From Bacteroidota bacterium (GTDB lineage Bacteria > Bacteroidota > Bacteroidia > Cytophagales > Cyclobacteriaceae): 64,000 nt of DNA. Within the stretch, counting starts at the first letter, position 1; each line of letters opens with the position of its first letter. The position numbers and the translations under genes were made by a program. The notes below the pieces were generated by a model that made no database searches, had not been told where the DNA came from, and saw only the letters and a list, made by a program, of their open reading frames with translations. Shown one piece after another: positions 33,158 through 42,633 of the stretch. The DNA is taken from positions 1 to 64,000 of the forward strand of contig JAFDYX010000030.1 in the NCBI GenBank assembly GCA_018267215.1, read 5' to 3'.

Positions 33158-35119
33158 TTATTCTACTTTAATTGATTCTTGTACTTCTATCCAATTGTTA
33201 TCTTCTTTGATTAAGTCAATCAGTTGATCTACTGCCCGTTCTGCCGGCACGTTTCTTTTCACCACTTCTTTGCCTCGGTATAACGTAATGCGCCCGGGGC
33301 CTGAGCCCACATAGCCGTAGTCTGCATCGGCCATTTCGCCCGGGCCATTTACAATGCAGCCCATGATGCCGATCTTCACGCCTTTCAGGTGGCTGGTACG
33401 CGCCCGTATTTTGGCGGTGGTTTCTTGCAGATCGAATAGCGTGCGACCACAAGATGGGCAAGAGATATATTCCGTTTTAGAAATGCGTGTGCGTGTGGCC
33501 TGCAGAATATTAAAGGCTGTTTCATTCACTGCTTTACGCGAAATATTTTTTGCTTTCAAAAAAACTCCGTCTCCCAATCCATCTATCAGTAATCCGCCTA
33601 CATCGGTGGCAGCATAAAGTTGAAATTTTTCTACTGACAGTGGTTCATAATTTCTTTCAATCACCACGGGCATATTGCACCCATGGGCAAGCAACTCAAC
33701 AAACAGCCTGCGGAGTTCCGGCATGGCATGATCGTTTTCAGTATGTGCAATTACCACGGCTGTGGGGTCGCTCTTTAATTTTGTTATCAGCAGTTGCGAA
33801 ATTTCCTTCAGTGAGGCACGCACAAAATTTAATGCCTCTGATTTATTCGCAGCCTCAAGATATTCGGAAACGGTCAATAGCGGGTATATCCCCTTTTTTG
33901 TTTTTTCATTTTTCCATTGCTGGAAATTTCTTATCACGCCCAGCGTACCGGGGATTTCAAAATCAATTGCATGATCGCCTGTATAAATATAATCGCAGGC
34001 GATGTCGGCTATGTTCCACTTATCCAACGGCACCGAGTAATGATAACCCAACGTAAACAAGGCTGCCGGAGAAATGTTTTCCTGTTCCGATATATCAGCT
34101 ATCACACGGGGCACCTGATGGCCGCCCATATTCATCACCTCGTGTGTGGTGCGTCTGGTGTATGTAAATGGATCAACCGGATAGTTATTAATTTCTGGAA
34201 TGGGGTACGAAACTCGCCTATGCACATACCGGTCGGCCAGTTCTTTCGCTACGGGCACTTCGGCTTCGGGTTCTTCCGTCAGCGAAACGCGAATAGTATC
34301 GCCCAGCCCATCTTCCAACAATGTGCCGATGCCCACGGATGACTTGATGCGTCCGTCTTCACCATCTCCTGCTTCCGTTACGCCTAAATGCAACGGATAC
34401 GGTTTAAATTTTTCTTCATCCAACTTGTGCACCAACAGCCGGTAGGCTTGTATCATCACCTGCGGATTGCTGGCTTTCATGGAAAGCGTGATATTATAAA
34501 AGTGCTGGTCTTCGCAGATGCGCAAAAATTCGAGTGCGCTCTCTACCATCCCTAACGGAGTGTCTCCATACCGGCTCATGATGCGATCGGATAAGGAGCC
34601 GTGGTTCGTACCGATACGCATGGCTGTGCCATACTCTTTGCAGATTTTTACCAACGGTGTAAACTTCTGCCTGATGCGGTCGAGTTCGGCATGATACGAT
34701 GTGTCTGTATAATCAATCTCTTCAAATCTTTTTTTGTCGGCATAGTTGCCGGGGTTGATCCGCACTTTTTCCACCAACCGTGCCGCCAACTCTGCGGCAT
34801 TGGGTGTAAAATGAATGTCGGCTACCAGCGGAACAGAGTATCCGCGCCTGCGCAATTCTTTCTTTATCTCTTGCAGGTTTTGTGCCTCCTTCATGCTGGG
34901 TGCGGTGATGCGCACATACTCGCAGCCGGCCTGCACCATGCGGATGGTTTGCTCCACAGACCCCAGCGTATCCATGGTGTCAACGGTAGTCATAGACTGA
35001 ATGCGGATAGGGTTCTTGCCGCCCATGGGTACTTCGCCCACCTTCACTTCTATCGTTTGCCTGCGGCTATACTCTGTCAGACTATTGCAATATTTTTTCA
35101 GGTTATTCAGACTTGTCAC
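33158..35119 (-). CDS. ispG: 4-hydroxy-3-methylbut-2-enyl diphosphate synthase (flavodoxin/ferredoxin)
   Basis: A 653-residue IspG/GcpE, in the long form with a large insertion between the TIM-barrel and the Fe-S domain seen in Bacteroidota, Chlamydiae and plants. VKVGEVPMGGKNPIRIQSMTTVDTMD is the N-terminal signature; the Fe-S ligand cysteines are in SCPSCGRTLFDL and GIMGCIVNGPGEMADADYGYVG. It makes HMBDP in the methylerythritol phosphate route to isoprenoids. I start at GTG 35119, downstream of TATCTTTG (35144-35137) and outside recQ; an upstream TTG-started extension would overlap the recQ end. The DUF6728-like gene follows directly. Confidence 0.92.
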   Translation of the reverse strand: MTSLNNLKKYCNSLTEYSRRQTIEVKVGEVPMGGKNPIRIQSMTTVDTMDTLGSVEQTIRMVQAGCEYVRITAPSMKEAQNLQEIKKELRRRGYSVPLVADIHFTPNAAELAARLVEKVRINPGNYADKKRFEEIDYTDTSYHAELDRIRQKFTPLVKICKEYGTAMRIGTNHGSLSDRIMSRYGDTPLGMVESALEFLRICEDQHFYNITLSMKASNPQVMIQAYRLLVHKLDEEKFKPYPLHLGVTEAGDGEDGRIKSSVGIGTLLEDGLGDTIRVSLTEEPEAEVPVAKELADRYVHRRVSYPIPEINNYPVDPFTYTRRTTHEVMNMGGHQVPRVIADISEQENISPAALFTLGYHYSVPLDKWNIADIACDYIYTGDHAIDFEIPGTLGVIRNFQQWKNEKTKKGIYPLLTVSEYLEAANKSEALNFVRASLKEISQLLITKLKSDPTAVVIAHTENDHAMPELRRLFVELLAHGCNMPVVIERNYEPLSVEKFQLYAATDVGGLLIDGLGDGVFLKAKNISRKAVNETAFNILQATRTRISKTEYISCPSCGRTLFDLQETTAKIRARTSHLKGVKIGIMGCIVNGPGEMADADYGYVGSGPGRITLYRGKEVVKRNVPAERAVDQLIDLIKEDNNWIEVQESIKVE

Positions 35120-35136
35120 AACTGTATTTTGTATGG

Positions 35137-35144
35137 CAAAGATA
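35137..35144 (-). promoter_or_regulatory. -7 element upstream of ispG
   Basis: On the minus strand, TATCTTTG exactly matches TAnnTTTG and lies 17 bp before the GTG start at 35119. This supports the shorter ispG start over extensions into recQ. Confidence 0.45.
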
Positions 35145-35157
35145 AGAGTAAATCGTT

Positions 35158-37059
35158 TTACTGTTTGTGCAACAGCCAATGTTCATCGTACCGCAATACT
35201 CCTCTATCCACTAATTCTCGCACTGCCTCCACAAACAATTCTTTGTCGCGAGGCGCCAGTGTTGCTTCCAATTCATCGGGTGCCAGTGGTTTATGTTGTA
35301 ATGCCTGAACAATCTGTTCTACATAATCATTCATTAAAAAGCTGTTATCTTTTTTCTTCTTATCAATACATACATCGCACAAGCCGCATACGGCAAATGT
35401 TTCTTCCCCAAAGTATTGTTGAATAAACTGCATACGGCACTGATGGGACTGTTCGGCATAATTAATGACAGCCTGCATTTTATCGGTATGTAATTTTCTG
35501 CGATAAGCCCACGCTTTATGATCAATGGGCAGATTGTTAGCATCTTGTCTGGGCAATAGTAATGTAATGTAGGGCGCATCAGACGAAGGTTGATAAGATA
35601 AAATCTGCAAGCGATGTAATTGCTGCAATTCGGATTTTACTTCCGCCATAGACAACTTCATGGCTTTTGCCACTTTGCTTTCCGTTATTTCAACAAATTC
35701 AGAAAACAACTCAGCGCCATAAAGCCGCAACATCATTTTGATGAGCGGGTCATAGAGGGCATTGGCCACCTGAAAGGCATAAATTTTATTTTTGTCAATG
35801 CTGAAGTGAACGCGCGAAGGCCGGTGAAACCCTTCGCTGAGAATGAGCAGTCCAAACTCTTCCATCTTCTTCAAGGCAGAAAAAACAGCGGCCTGCCTCA
35901 GTGTATATTTTTTTGAAAATTGATCCAGATCAAAATCAAATGCTTCACCTTGTCCGCTCCCTTCTGCCAACTGAAAAAAATTAGCCAATGCCTGATACAC
36001 TTTTTTAAGATATTCAAGAGTCGGCTCTTTCAATTCTGTTTTGGTGCTCAGGTTGTGTACGTCAGCCTCATGAAACAACAAGGTGGCATAACTGCGTTTT
36101 CCATCGCGCCCCGCTCTTCCTGCCTCCTGATAATAAGACTCGATGTCTTCAGGCAAATCAAAATGAATAACTGTACGTACGTCAGCCTTGTTAATACCCA
36201 TGCCAAAAGCGTTGGTGGCTACCATCACCCGCACAGTGTTTGCCAACCATTCTTGCTGGCGAAGCAAGCGATCATCTGCCGCCAGGCCGGCATGATAAAA
36301 CTGGGCGCTGATTTTATTTTTAGTCAAAAAAGCCGAGAGGCTTTGAGCCAGTTTTCTTGAGCGTGTGTAAACGATAGCCGACCCGGGCACTTTTTGAAGA
36401 ATCTCCAAAAGTTTTTTTTCTTTAGCCTCCGTCTTGCGCACGACTAAAGAAAAATTTTCGCGCAAAAAACTTTTTTGAAACAATGAATGATTTCGAAGTT
36501 GCAATTTCTCAACAATATCCTCGCGCACTAGTTTTGTTGCCGAGGCTGTCAGCGCCATGAAAGGAACATCGGACTTTAATTCGCGGAGCGAGGCAATCTG
36601 CAAATAGGGTGGCCTGAAATCATATCCCCATTGCGAAATGCAATGTGCCTCGTCTATGGCCACCAGATTAACATTCATCCGCTTGAAGCGTTCTCTGAAA
36701 ATTTCTGTTTGCAAACGTTCAGGCGAAACATAGAGAAACTTTTGTTTGCCATACACACAATTATCTAAGGCAATATCAATTTCGGATCTGCTCATGCCTG
36801 AAAATATCGCCAATGCCGGAATGTCTTTCTGCTTTAATTGCTGCACCTGGTCTTGCATGAGCGCGATCAAAGGCGTTACCACAATGCACACACCTTCTTT
36901 CATTAATGAAGCTACCTGAAAGCAGACCGACTTGCCCGCACCGGTAGGAAGAATGGCCACCACATCTTTGCCGGACAGAAAAGCATCAATAACCTCCTGC
37001 TGAGGAGACCGAAAGGCAGGATAGTGCCAATACTTCTTTAAGATCTCAAGCGGTGTCAA
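35158..37059 (-). CDS. recQ: RecQ family ATP-dependent DNA helicase
   Basis: A 633-residue SF2 helicase. Walker A is LPTGAGKSVCFQ (about 36-47), then TPLIALMQDQV, DEAHCISQWGYDFRPPY (DEAH box plus the RecQ aromatic loop), ALTASAT, and motif VI YYQEAGRAGRDG. The C-terminal zinc region has the Cys set in CRMQFIQQYFGEETFAVCGLCDVC. A winged-helix part is present, but there is no recognisable HRDC domain, so it is a short RecQ. Role: unwinding forks and recombination intermediates. The gene is in a minus-strand run with an enoyl-CoA hydratase and comEC upstream, ispG downstream. Confidence 0.9.
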   Translation of the reverse strand: MTPLEILKKYWHYPAFRSPQQEVIDAFLSGKDVVAILPTGAGKSVCFQVASLMKEGVCIVVTPLIALMQDQVQQLKQKDIPALAIFSGMSRSEIDIALDNCVYGKQKFLYVSPERLQTEIFRERFKRMNVNLVAIDEAHCISQWGYDFRPPYLQIASLRELKSDVPFMALTASATKLVREDIVEKLQLRNHSLFQKSFLRENFSLVVRKTEAKEKKLLEILQKVPGSAIVYTRSRKLAQSLSAFLTKNKISAQFYHAGLAADDRLLRQQEWLANTVRVMVATNAFGMGINKADVRTVIHFDLPEDIESYYQEAGRAGRDGKRSYATLLFHEADVHNLSTKTELKEPTLEYLKKVYQALANFFQLAEGSGQGEAFDFDLDQFSKKYTLRQAAVFSALKKMEEFGLLILSEGFHRPSRVHFSIDKNKIYAFQVANALYDPLIKMMLRLYGAELFSEFVEITESKVAKAMKLSMAEVKSELQQLHRLQILSYQPSSDAPYITLLLPRQDANNLPIDHKAWAYRRKLHTDKMQAVINYAEQSHQCRMQFIQQYFGEETFAVCGLCDVCIDKKKKDNSFLMNDYVEQIVQALQHKPLAPDELEATLAPRDKELFVEAVRELVDRGVLRYDEHWLLHKQ

Positions 37060-37089
37060 ATCAGAGTAGGTTGATTGGTGCGAGCTCTT

Positions 37090-37863
37090 TTACCAGGTCA
37101 GTTTTTCTTTTTTCAAAAATGCTTCGATTCCTTTTTTACAATCTGCCGAGGCACGTGCCTCGGCATTTTTATGGGCAGCAAAATCCAATGCTTCTGCCAA
37201 CGTCATAGACTGCACGCGGTCTATCATTTCCTTGGTGAGTTGCATGGAGTTGCCCGAATTGTTGTTGATCAACTTCTGCGCAAAGGTTGTTACTTCATCT
37301 CTCAAAGTTGTGCGACTTGTCAATACATGGCACAACCCCAACTGCAGTGCTTCGTTTCCCTGGTACAGTTCTCCGCTGAGAAGTAATTGCCGAGCTTTTT
37401 GCTCGCCAATTTTACGGATTAAAAAAACCAGCACCATAGCGGGCACAAATCCAATTTTCACTTCCGTATAACCAAATTTGGCTTCGGGCACAGCAAACAC
37501 AAAGTCGCAAACCGAAGTGAGGCCACAGCCACCGGCCAACGCATGTCCCTGCACTTCGGCAATCACCACTTTTTTCAGTTGGTATATTTTCAGAAACAAT
37601 TCTTTCAAATGATTAGAGTCAGTCAAATTTTCCTCAAAAGAATTGGTTTGCATCTGCTGCAGCGATTGCAAATCGGCACCGGCACAAAACGCATCGCCAT
37701 GGGCAGCCAGTACCACCACTTTTACGGAAGGGTCGGCTTCGGCACGGGCAAATGCTTCGGTCAACTCTGTTACCATTTCGTAGCTGAGAGCGTTCCGTTT
37801 TTCGGGGCGGTTCATCGTAATGTATCCGATCCTTTCTTTCACTTCAAAAAAAACCATGTCCAT
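37090..37863 (-). CDS. Enoyl-CoA hydratase/isomerase family protein
   Basis: A 257-residue crotonase-fold protein. ITMNRPEKRNALSYEMVTELTEAF, the oxyanion-hole segment AAHGDAFCAGADLQSLQ, and VIAEVQGHALAGGCGLTSVCDFVFAVPEAKFGYTEVKIGFVPAMV mark the family, with the catalytic glutamate expected in FGYTEVKIGF. The pattern is closest to methylglutaconyl-CoA hydratase-like enzymes of leucine breakdown in Bacteroidota, but the exact substrate cannot be read from sequence. Start ATG 37863 sits six bases after the comEC stop, so the two are probably co-transcribed. Confidence 0.85.
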   Translation of the reverse strand: MDMVFFEVKERIGYITMNRPEKRNALSYEMVTELTEAFARAEADPSVKVVVLAAHGDAFCAGADLQSLQQMQTNSFEENLTDSNHLKELFLKIYQLKKVVIAEVQGHALAGGCGLTSVCDFVFAVPEAKFGYTEVKIGFVPAMVLVFLIRKIGEQKARQLLLSGELYQGNEALQLGLCHVLTSRTTLRDEVTTFAQKLINNNSGNSMQLTKEMIDRVQSMTLAEALDFAAHKNAEARASADCKKGIEAFLKKEKLTW

Positions 37864-37868
37864 ATAAT

Positions 37869-39938
37869 TTATTGTATAAATGCACTTTGATCGTCAGTAG
37901 CATACACGGCTATTGACTTGGCTTCTGCCTGTTGTTTCATTGTCCGAACGTAACGGGTTGTATTGCTGCCATCAAAAATAACAGTACCGACCTGAAACTG
38001 GTCTAATAATTTTTTATTCAAAGAATTGTGACTTACAACGATCTGATCAAATCGGCAGTGTTGTGGAAATTGATAGCCGGGCGAATCAATCCGGGCAATC
38101 CATTGATGATTCCATCTCAAATAATAAATGCCTTTTATTTTTTTTTGAAAAGGGATAGACTCACAGACATCAGCTACTCCATGACGCAGCCGGTTGGGTT
38201 GGATATGAAACCTGATCTGCTCGCGATCAGCCCTAAGTGCTGAGTCGCTGATAAAATAGGAACGGCCACGAAATAAAAATTCTATCGCCTGATGTCCTCT
38301 GATATTGTAACTGATCCATTGCCGTTGATTGACCGTTGAAAAAAAATGAGCCCAATCAGTAATTGAAAAAATGATGGCCATGACAAAAGAAAAATACAAC
38401 CAAGTAATTTTTTTATACTGAAACAATAACAGGATGCCGGCTAAAATTCCGAATAGCAGCCAGCATTGAAAGACCGTGATATGAATATTGTTGACCAAAC
38501 TATACGGCAGCGATTCGGTTGTAAATACAATCCAGTTTAAAAATTTAATAAGCCAAGCCAGCGCCCAGCCTGTAGCTATGGCCAAAGGAGTAACCAAACT
38601 GAGAGCTAATAAAATAATGCCGCCCACCAAAACTAACGTGGAGAGTGGGATCACAAAGAGATTGCTCACCAAAAAATAAGTGGGGAACTGATGGAAGTAT
38701 AAGAGCCCCAGCGCAAACGTAGCCAACTGGGCAGCAATGGAGATGCAGGTCATCTGCCAAATCCAGTCTCCCACCCGATGATGAACTTCCCACCATCGGT
38801 AGATAGGCCGCTGCAAATAAACGATTCCGAAAACTGCCAGATAGGAAAGCTGAAAACCCACCGACATAATTAAAAAAGGATTGTACACCAACAGTACAAA
38901 TGCCGAGGCAGCCAGTGTGTTGTAGATATTGGTGCGAATGCCCAAGGGCCTTGCCATAGCTACAAAAGAAAACATGGCCACGGCACGGAGCACCGATGGC
39001 GATAAACCTGTTATAAAAGCAAATGCCCACAACAGCAACACGCTGACAATGGCCACTACCCATCTGCTGTTTCTGTATTTTTCTGTCGGCTTGAACAACA
39101 CTAATATGATGGCGTAAATAATGCCTACGTGCATGCCGGATACGGCCAGCACGTGCAGTGCCCCGCTGGCAGCATAGGCGCTGATGGTGTCATCGTCAAT
39201 GGCATCGGTTACGCCCAACACCAGAGCCGATGCTACGGCTTGTTCACTTTTTCCGGGAATAAATTCTGCCAATTTCTGAAGCGACCACCTTCTGGCTTCA
39301 TGCGAATAATAGATCAACCCTTTTCGTTCTCGTGTCGGCAAGGAAATAATATCCGCTTGTGTGATAAACAATTGGTGCGAAATATTTTTGTAGCTGAGAA
39401 ATTTTTTAAAATCAAATTCGCCCGGGTTCATCGGAGGGCTCAGCAAACGCGGTTCACCATGCACCAAAATACGGTCGCCATAACGCAAGGTGGGCGTATA
39501 ATGATTGCGCTTAGAAAGATACAGCAGAACCCGGCCTATAACCGGCTGCCATTGTTTACCTGCTGCTTTGCACTGAAGTATTTCTACCTCTACTTTCCAT
39601 GAATTAATTTTTTCCTCGGGCACACTGCGTACCACCATCTCACAAACTTCTATGCGCTCTTTGATGTTGGACACGTGTGTTTCCCTGCGCAATTCATTTT
39701 TCCATAGAAGCCGATTGTATCCCAACAAAAAAATAGATACCAGTCCGATGATTCCTAAAAAAATAGAAGCACGCCCCGCTTGCTTCCGCGCAACCAGGAC
39801 AAAGAAAAAAATAACCAGCACCGCAATGGCTGCCCACGCCATTCTTTCCGAAATAATATCGGGACAATAAATACCCAATAAAATACCTCCAATAAAAAAA
39901 CCCGTTATGCGAACCATCGGGTAAGGAAGCCATTTCAT
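37869..39938 (-). CDS. comEC: ComEC/Rec2 family DNA internalisation protein
   Basis: A 689-residue polytopic membrane protein with about ten hydrophobic helices. The N-terminal soluble OB-like region contains IEVCEMVVRSVPEEKINSWKVEVEIL and PPMNPGEFDFKKFLSYKNISHQLFI, typical of DUF4131/ComEC. The competence core is AASGALHVLAVSGMHVGIIYAIIL (H and SGxH motif), followed by GLSPSVLRAVAMFSFVAMARPL. The C-terminal metallo-beta-lactamase domain of longer ComEC proteins is missing or reduced. It would carry single-stranded DNA across the inner membrane in natural transformation. Confidence 0.87.
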   Translation of the reverse strand: MKWLPYPMVRITGFFIGGILLGIYCPDIISERMAWAAIAVLVIFFFVLVARKQAGRASIFLGIIGLVSIFLLGYNRLLWKNELRRETHVSNIKERIEVCEMVVRSVPEEKINSWKVEVEILQCKAAGKQWQPVIGRVLLYLSKRNHYTPTLRYGDRILVHGEPRLLSPPMNPGEFDFKKFLSYKNISHQLFITQADIISLPTRERKGLIYYSHEARRWSLQKLAEFIPGKSEQAVASALVLGVTDAIDDDTISAYAASGALHVLAVSGMHVGIIYAIILVLFKPTEKYRNSRWVVAIVSVLLLWAFAFITGLSPSVLRAVAMFSFVAMARPLGIRTNIYNTLAASAFVLLVYNPFLIMSVGFQLSYLAVFGIVYLQRPIYRWWEVHHRVGDWIWQMTCISIAAQLATFALGLLYFHQFPTYFLVSNLFVIPLSTLVLVGGIILLALSLVTPLAIATGWALAWLIKFLNWIVFTTESLPYSLVNNIHITVFQCWLLFGILAGILLLFQYKKITWLYFSFVMAIIFSITDWAHFFSTVNQRQWISYNIRGHQAIEFLFRGRSYFISDSALRADREQIRFHIQPNRLRHGVADVCESIPFQKKIKGIYYLRWNHQWIARIDSPGYQFPQHCRFDQIVVSHNSLNKKLLDQFQVGTVIFDGSNTTRYVRTMKQQAEAKSIAVYATDDQSAFIQ

Positions 39939-39957
39939 GAGCTGTGCTTTAGGTCAG

Positions 39958-40257
39958 TTAGGTTGTGCGTTCATAACCTTCTACTAAAATCATCTTTGTT
40001 TTTGCTGTTTGCTGGCGCAGCAACTTAGCAGGTGCATATTCTTCTGAAGCCCACCATGCCCGCGCTAGTTCTTTCGTGGGAAATTCGAGTACCACCAATC
40101 GTTTAGGATCCCACTCTCCTTCCAGTGTTTCCGTTTTCGCTCCGCGTACAATAAACTGACCCCGATACTTGGCCAGCGTGCCCGTTGTCATTTTCTTGTA
40201 ATCTTCATAACGAACAGGATCTTGAACTTCAACTTGTACTATAATATAAGCAGGCAT
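39958..40257 (-). CDS. DUF1330 domain-containing protein
   Basis: A 99-residue alpha-beta protein of the dimeric ferredoxin-like (DUF1330) superfamily: MPAYIIVQVEVQDPVRYEDYKKMTTGTLAKYRGQFIVRGAKTETLEGEWDPKRLVVLEFPTKELARAWWASEEYAPAKLLRQQTAKTKMILVEGY. The order of segments and the WDPKRLVVLEF and WWASEEY boxes are typical. Members are of unknown role, possibly related to monooxygenases. It sits upstream of comEC by about 20 bp and is followed upstream by simple-sequence repeats. Confidence 0.88.
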   Translation of the reverse strand: MPAYIIVQVEVQDPVRYEDYKKMTTGTLAKYRGQFIVRGAKTETLEGEWDPKRLVVLEFPTKELARAWWASEEYAPAKLLRQQTAKTKMILVEGYERTT

Positions 40258-40260
40258 ACT

Positions 40261-40322
40261 GAGTTTTGAGTTTTGAGTTTTGAGTTTTGAGTTTTGAGTT
40301 TTGAGTTTTGAGTTTTGAGTTT
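40261..40322 (+). repeat. Tandem heptamer repeat GAGTTTT
   Basis: About 8.9 perfect copies of GAGTTTT, just upstream of the minus-strand DUF1330 start. Such arrays change length by slippage and could alter the expression of the neighbouring gene. Confidence 0.85.
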
Positions 40323-40332
40323 AATGATCATG

Positions 40333-40470
40333 CTTACTACTTACAACTTTTTACTTACTACTTACAACTTTTTACTTACTACTTACAACTTTTTACTTAC
40401 TACTTACAACTTTTTTACTTACAACTTTCAACTTTTTTACTTACAACTTTCAACTTTTTATTTTTTACTT
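40333..40470 (+). repeat. Tandem 21-bp repeat and derivatives
   Basis: About four copies of a 21-bp unit, CTTACTACTTACAACTTTTTA, followed by two copies of a shorter relative (CTTACAACTTTCAACTTTTTTA-type), then T-rich sequence up to the phoH stop. It is in the 3' region of phoH and 5' region of the DUF1330 gene. Low complexity; no protein-coding role is likely. Confidence 0.8.
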
Positions 40471-40474
40471 TTTT

Positions 40475-41428
40475 TTAACTTCTCCTCTCCCCCTCTCTTC
40501 CATACGCCTCAATAATATCTTTTACCAACCGATGGCGCACCACATCGCGTTCGTTGAGTTCTACAAAGCCGATGCCTTTCGTTTGGTTGAGGATGCGCAC
40601 CGCTTCTTTCAACCCCGATTTCTGGTTGGGCGGCAAATCAATTTGCGAGGTGTCGCCCGTAACGATCATTTTAGAATCTGGGCCCATGCGGGTGAGAAAC
40701 ATTTTCATTTGCATGGGCGTAGTGTTTTGCGCTTCGTCCAGCAAAATAAATGCGTTGTTCAGCGTGCGGCCGCGCATGTATGCCAAGGGCGCGATTTCAA
40801 TAACTTCGCGCTCCATATAATACTTTAGTTTTTCATGTGTCACCATGTCGTTCAGGGCATCGTATATGGGCCGCAGGTAAGGGTCAATTTTTTCTTTCAG
40901 ATCGCCCGGCAAAAAGCCCAGGTTCTCCCCTGCCTCCACAGCCGGGCGGGTGATGATAATTTTTTTTACCATTTTATTTTTCAGCGCCCGCACCGCCAGC
41001 GCTACCGACACAAAAGTTTTGCCTGTTCCGGCCGGGCCTAATGCAAACACCAGGTCATTGTTGTGCACTGCATTGACCAGCTTTTGCTGATTAACCGTCT
41101 TGGCCTTCACGGGCGACCCCTTCGCGCCATAAATAATGATGCCATCGGTCTGTTCTTCAGGAACGTACTCCTGTTTCTCCTGCAGCACATACCCTCGCAC
41201 GTTTTCTTCTGTAATTTTTCCAAACTGATGAAAATGATCCACCAGCGAGTTGAGAATGTCGGCAATCTGTAAAATGTCGGGTGTTTCGCCCTTTACCAAT
41301 ATTTCGTTTCCACGCGAAACAATCCGGCTGCGCGGAAAGGCCAAAGCCAGTTCATTGATGTTTTTATTCTCAATGCCGAGAAAATCGAGCAGTGGAATAT
41401 TATCGAGTGTGATGGTTTTTTCGATCAA
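40475..41428 (-). CDS. phoH: PhoH family protein (ATPase)
   Basis: A 317-residue PhoH-like P-loop ATPase. Walker A is LGPAGTGKTFVSVALAVRAL, Walker B is FILLDEAQNTT, and KIIITRPAVEAGENLGFLPGDLKEKIDPYLRPIYDAL and GDTSQIDLP are conserved. The N-terminal part (GIENKNINELALAFPRSRIVSRGNEILVKG) is KH-like, suggesting RNA binding. I start at TTG 41428, giving MIEKTITLDNIPLLDFLG, which matches the usual start of the family; an upstream GTG/other start would overlap the divergent SAM hydrolase gene. Function in RNA metabolism, not phosphate, is likely. Confidence 0.88.
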   Translation of the reverse strand: MIEKTITLDNIPLLDFLGIENKNINELALAFPRSRIVSRGNEILVKGETPDILQIADILNSLVDHFHQFGKITEENVRGYVLQEKQEYVPEEQTDGIIIYGAKGSPVKAKTVNQQKLVNAVHNNDLVFALGPAGTGKTFVSVALAVRALKNKMVKKIIITRPAVEAGENLGFLPGDLKEKIDPYLRPIYDALNDMVTHEKLKYYMEREVIEIAPLAYMRGRTLNNAFILLDEAQNTTPMQMKMFLTRMGPDSKMIVTGDTSQIDLPPNQKSGLKEAVRILNQTKGIGFVELNERDVVRHRLVKDIIEAYGREGERRS

Positions 41429-41483
41429 ATGGATGAAATAAGTTAATTTTGAAAAAACAAATTTACAAAAGTTCCGGGCACGG

Positions 41484-42257
41484 ATGGCACTCATTACTCT
41501 TCTTACCGACAGCGGGGAAACCGACCATTACGCTGCCTCTATCAAAGCGAAAATACTGACTATTAATGCCGGGCTCCACCTCGTTGACATCAGCCACCGG
41601 ATAAACCCTTGCGACATCGGCCACGGAGCCTTCGTATTGAAAAGTGTTTTTCGCGATTTCCCCAAAGGCACAGTACACCTGGTAGGTGTAGATGCCACCG
41701 GGCAAGCCGAAACAATGGCAGTGGCCTTGCAATTGGAAGATCATTTTTTTGTAGGTGCCGACAATGGCTTGCTGGGGCTCATCAGCGACAAGCCTCATCA
41801 AAACATAGTCAATATAAACTCCATCAATCCGGTTTCTACTACCTTTCCTGAGCGCGATATTTTTGCCCCGGCAGCGGCCAAGTTAGCCAGCGGTGTGGCC
41901 ATCACTTCGTTGGGGAACCCGCTTGATACTTTTAAAAAAATGATCGGACGGGCAGTGAAGGCAACTAAAAAAATGATCAACGGCAACGTGGTGCGGGTTG
42001 ACAGCTACGGCAACCTGATTACCAACATAACAAAAACCGATTTTGATATCTTGAGCAAAGGAAAAACTTTTACTGTTCAGTTTTCCGGAGAGAAATTCAG
42101 GCGTATCCATACTGGTTACTTTCAGGTCGAGCAAGGCGATTGTTTTTTGTTATTCAACAGCCTGGGGCTGCTGGAAATTGGCATCAACAACGGAAGAGCC
42201 AGCGAACTGCTGGGGATGCCACACGACAGTACAGTGCTGATTACATTTGATGAGTGA
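41484..42257 (+). CDS. SAM hydroxide adenosyltransferase (DUF62 family)
   Basis: A 257-residue protein of the fluorinase/chlorinase superfamily. ITLLTDSGETDHYAASIKAKIL (with the Asp of the D-x-Y motif), DISHRINPCDIGHGAFVLKSVFRDFPKGTVHLVGVD, FVGADNGLLGLI and VRVDSYGNLITNIT are conserved. Most bacterial members hydrolyse S-adenosylmethionine to adenosine and methionine; halogenases lack parts of this layout. Divergent from phoH across about 55 bp. Confidence 0.9.
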   Translation: MALITLLTDSGETDHYAASIKAKILTINAGLHLVDISHRINPCDIGHGAFVLKSVFRDFPKGTVHLVGVDATGQAETMAVALQLEDHFFVGADNGLLGLISDKPHQNIVNINSINPVSTTFPERDIFAPAAAKLASGVAITSLGNPLDTFKKMIGRAVKATKKMINGNVVRVDSYGNLITNITKTDFDILSKGKTFTVQFSGEKFRRIHTGYFQVEQGDCFLLFNSLGLLEIGINNGRASELLGMPHDSTVLITFDE

Positions 42258-42318
42258 TTTGATTTACCTGTTATTAGCATCGCACTATTTCAATTTCAAT
42301 TTTTCAAATACCAAAATT

Positions 42319-42615
42319 ATGATCATCCGCATTGTACGCATGCACTTTACAGAAGCCGGCATTGCCGAGTTTCTTGCCTTATTCAATCAGCATAAATCTG
42401 CTATCCGGAATTTTCCGGGCTGCTCGCACCTGCAGTTGCTGACGGATGCCAGCGATGAATCTGTGTTCTTCACGTTAAGTCATTGGGATAGTACCGATAG
42501 TCTGGAAAAATACCGCCTGTCGGAATTGTTCAACCAAGTGTGGGGGCGGGTAAAACCTCTTTTTGCCGAGCGCACGCAGGCTTATTCGCTGGTGCAGTTG
42601 ATGGAGATTGCCTAA
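42319..42615 (+). CDS. ABM-type antibiotic biosynthesis monooxygenase domain protein
   Basis: A 98-residue protein with the dimeric ferredoxin-like ABM fold: MIIRIVRMHFTEAGIAEFLALFNQHKSAIRNFPGCSHLQLLTDASDESVFFTLSHWDSTDSLEKYRLSELFNQVWGRVKPLFAERTQAYSLVQL. Members act as small monooxygenases, haem-degrading enzymes, or unknown. I start at ATG 42319, where homology begins, rather than the upstream in-frame ATG at 42247 that overlaps the previous gene. Follows the SAM hydrolase with about 60 bp between. Confidence 0.8.
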   Translation: MIIRIVRMHFTEAGIAEFLALFNQHKSAIRNFPGCSHLQLLTDASDESVFFTLSHWDSTDSLEKYRLSELFNQVWGRVKPLFAERTQAYSLVQLMEIA

Positions 42616-42633
42616 TTTAGTCAGGGTGATTCT

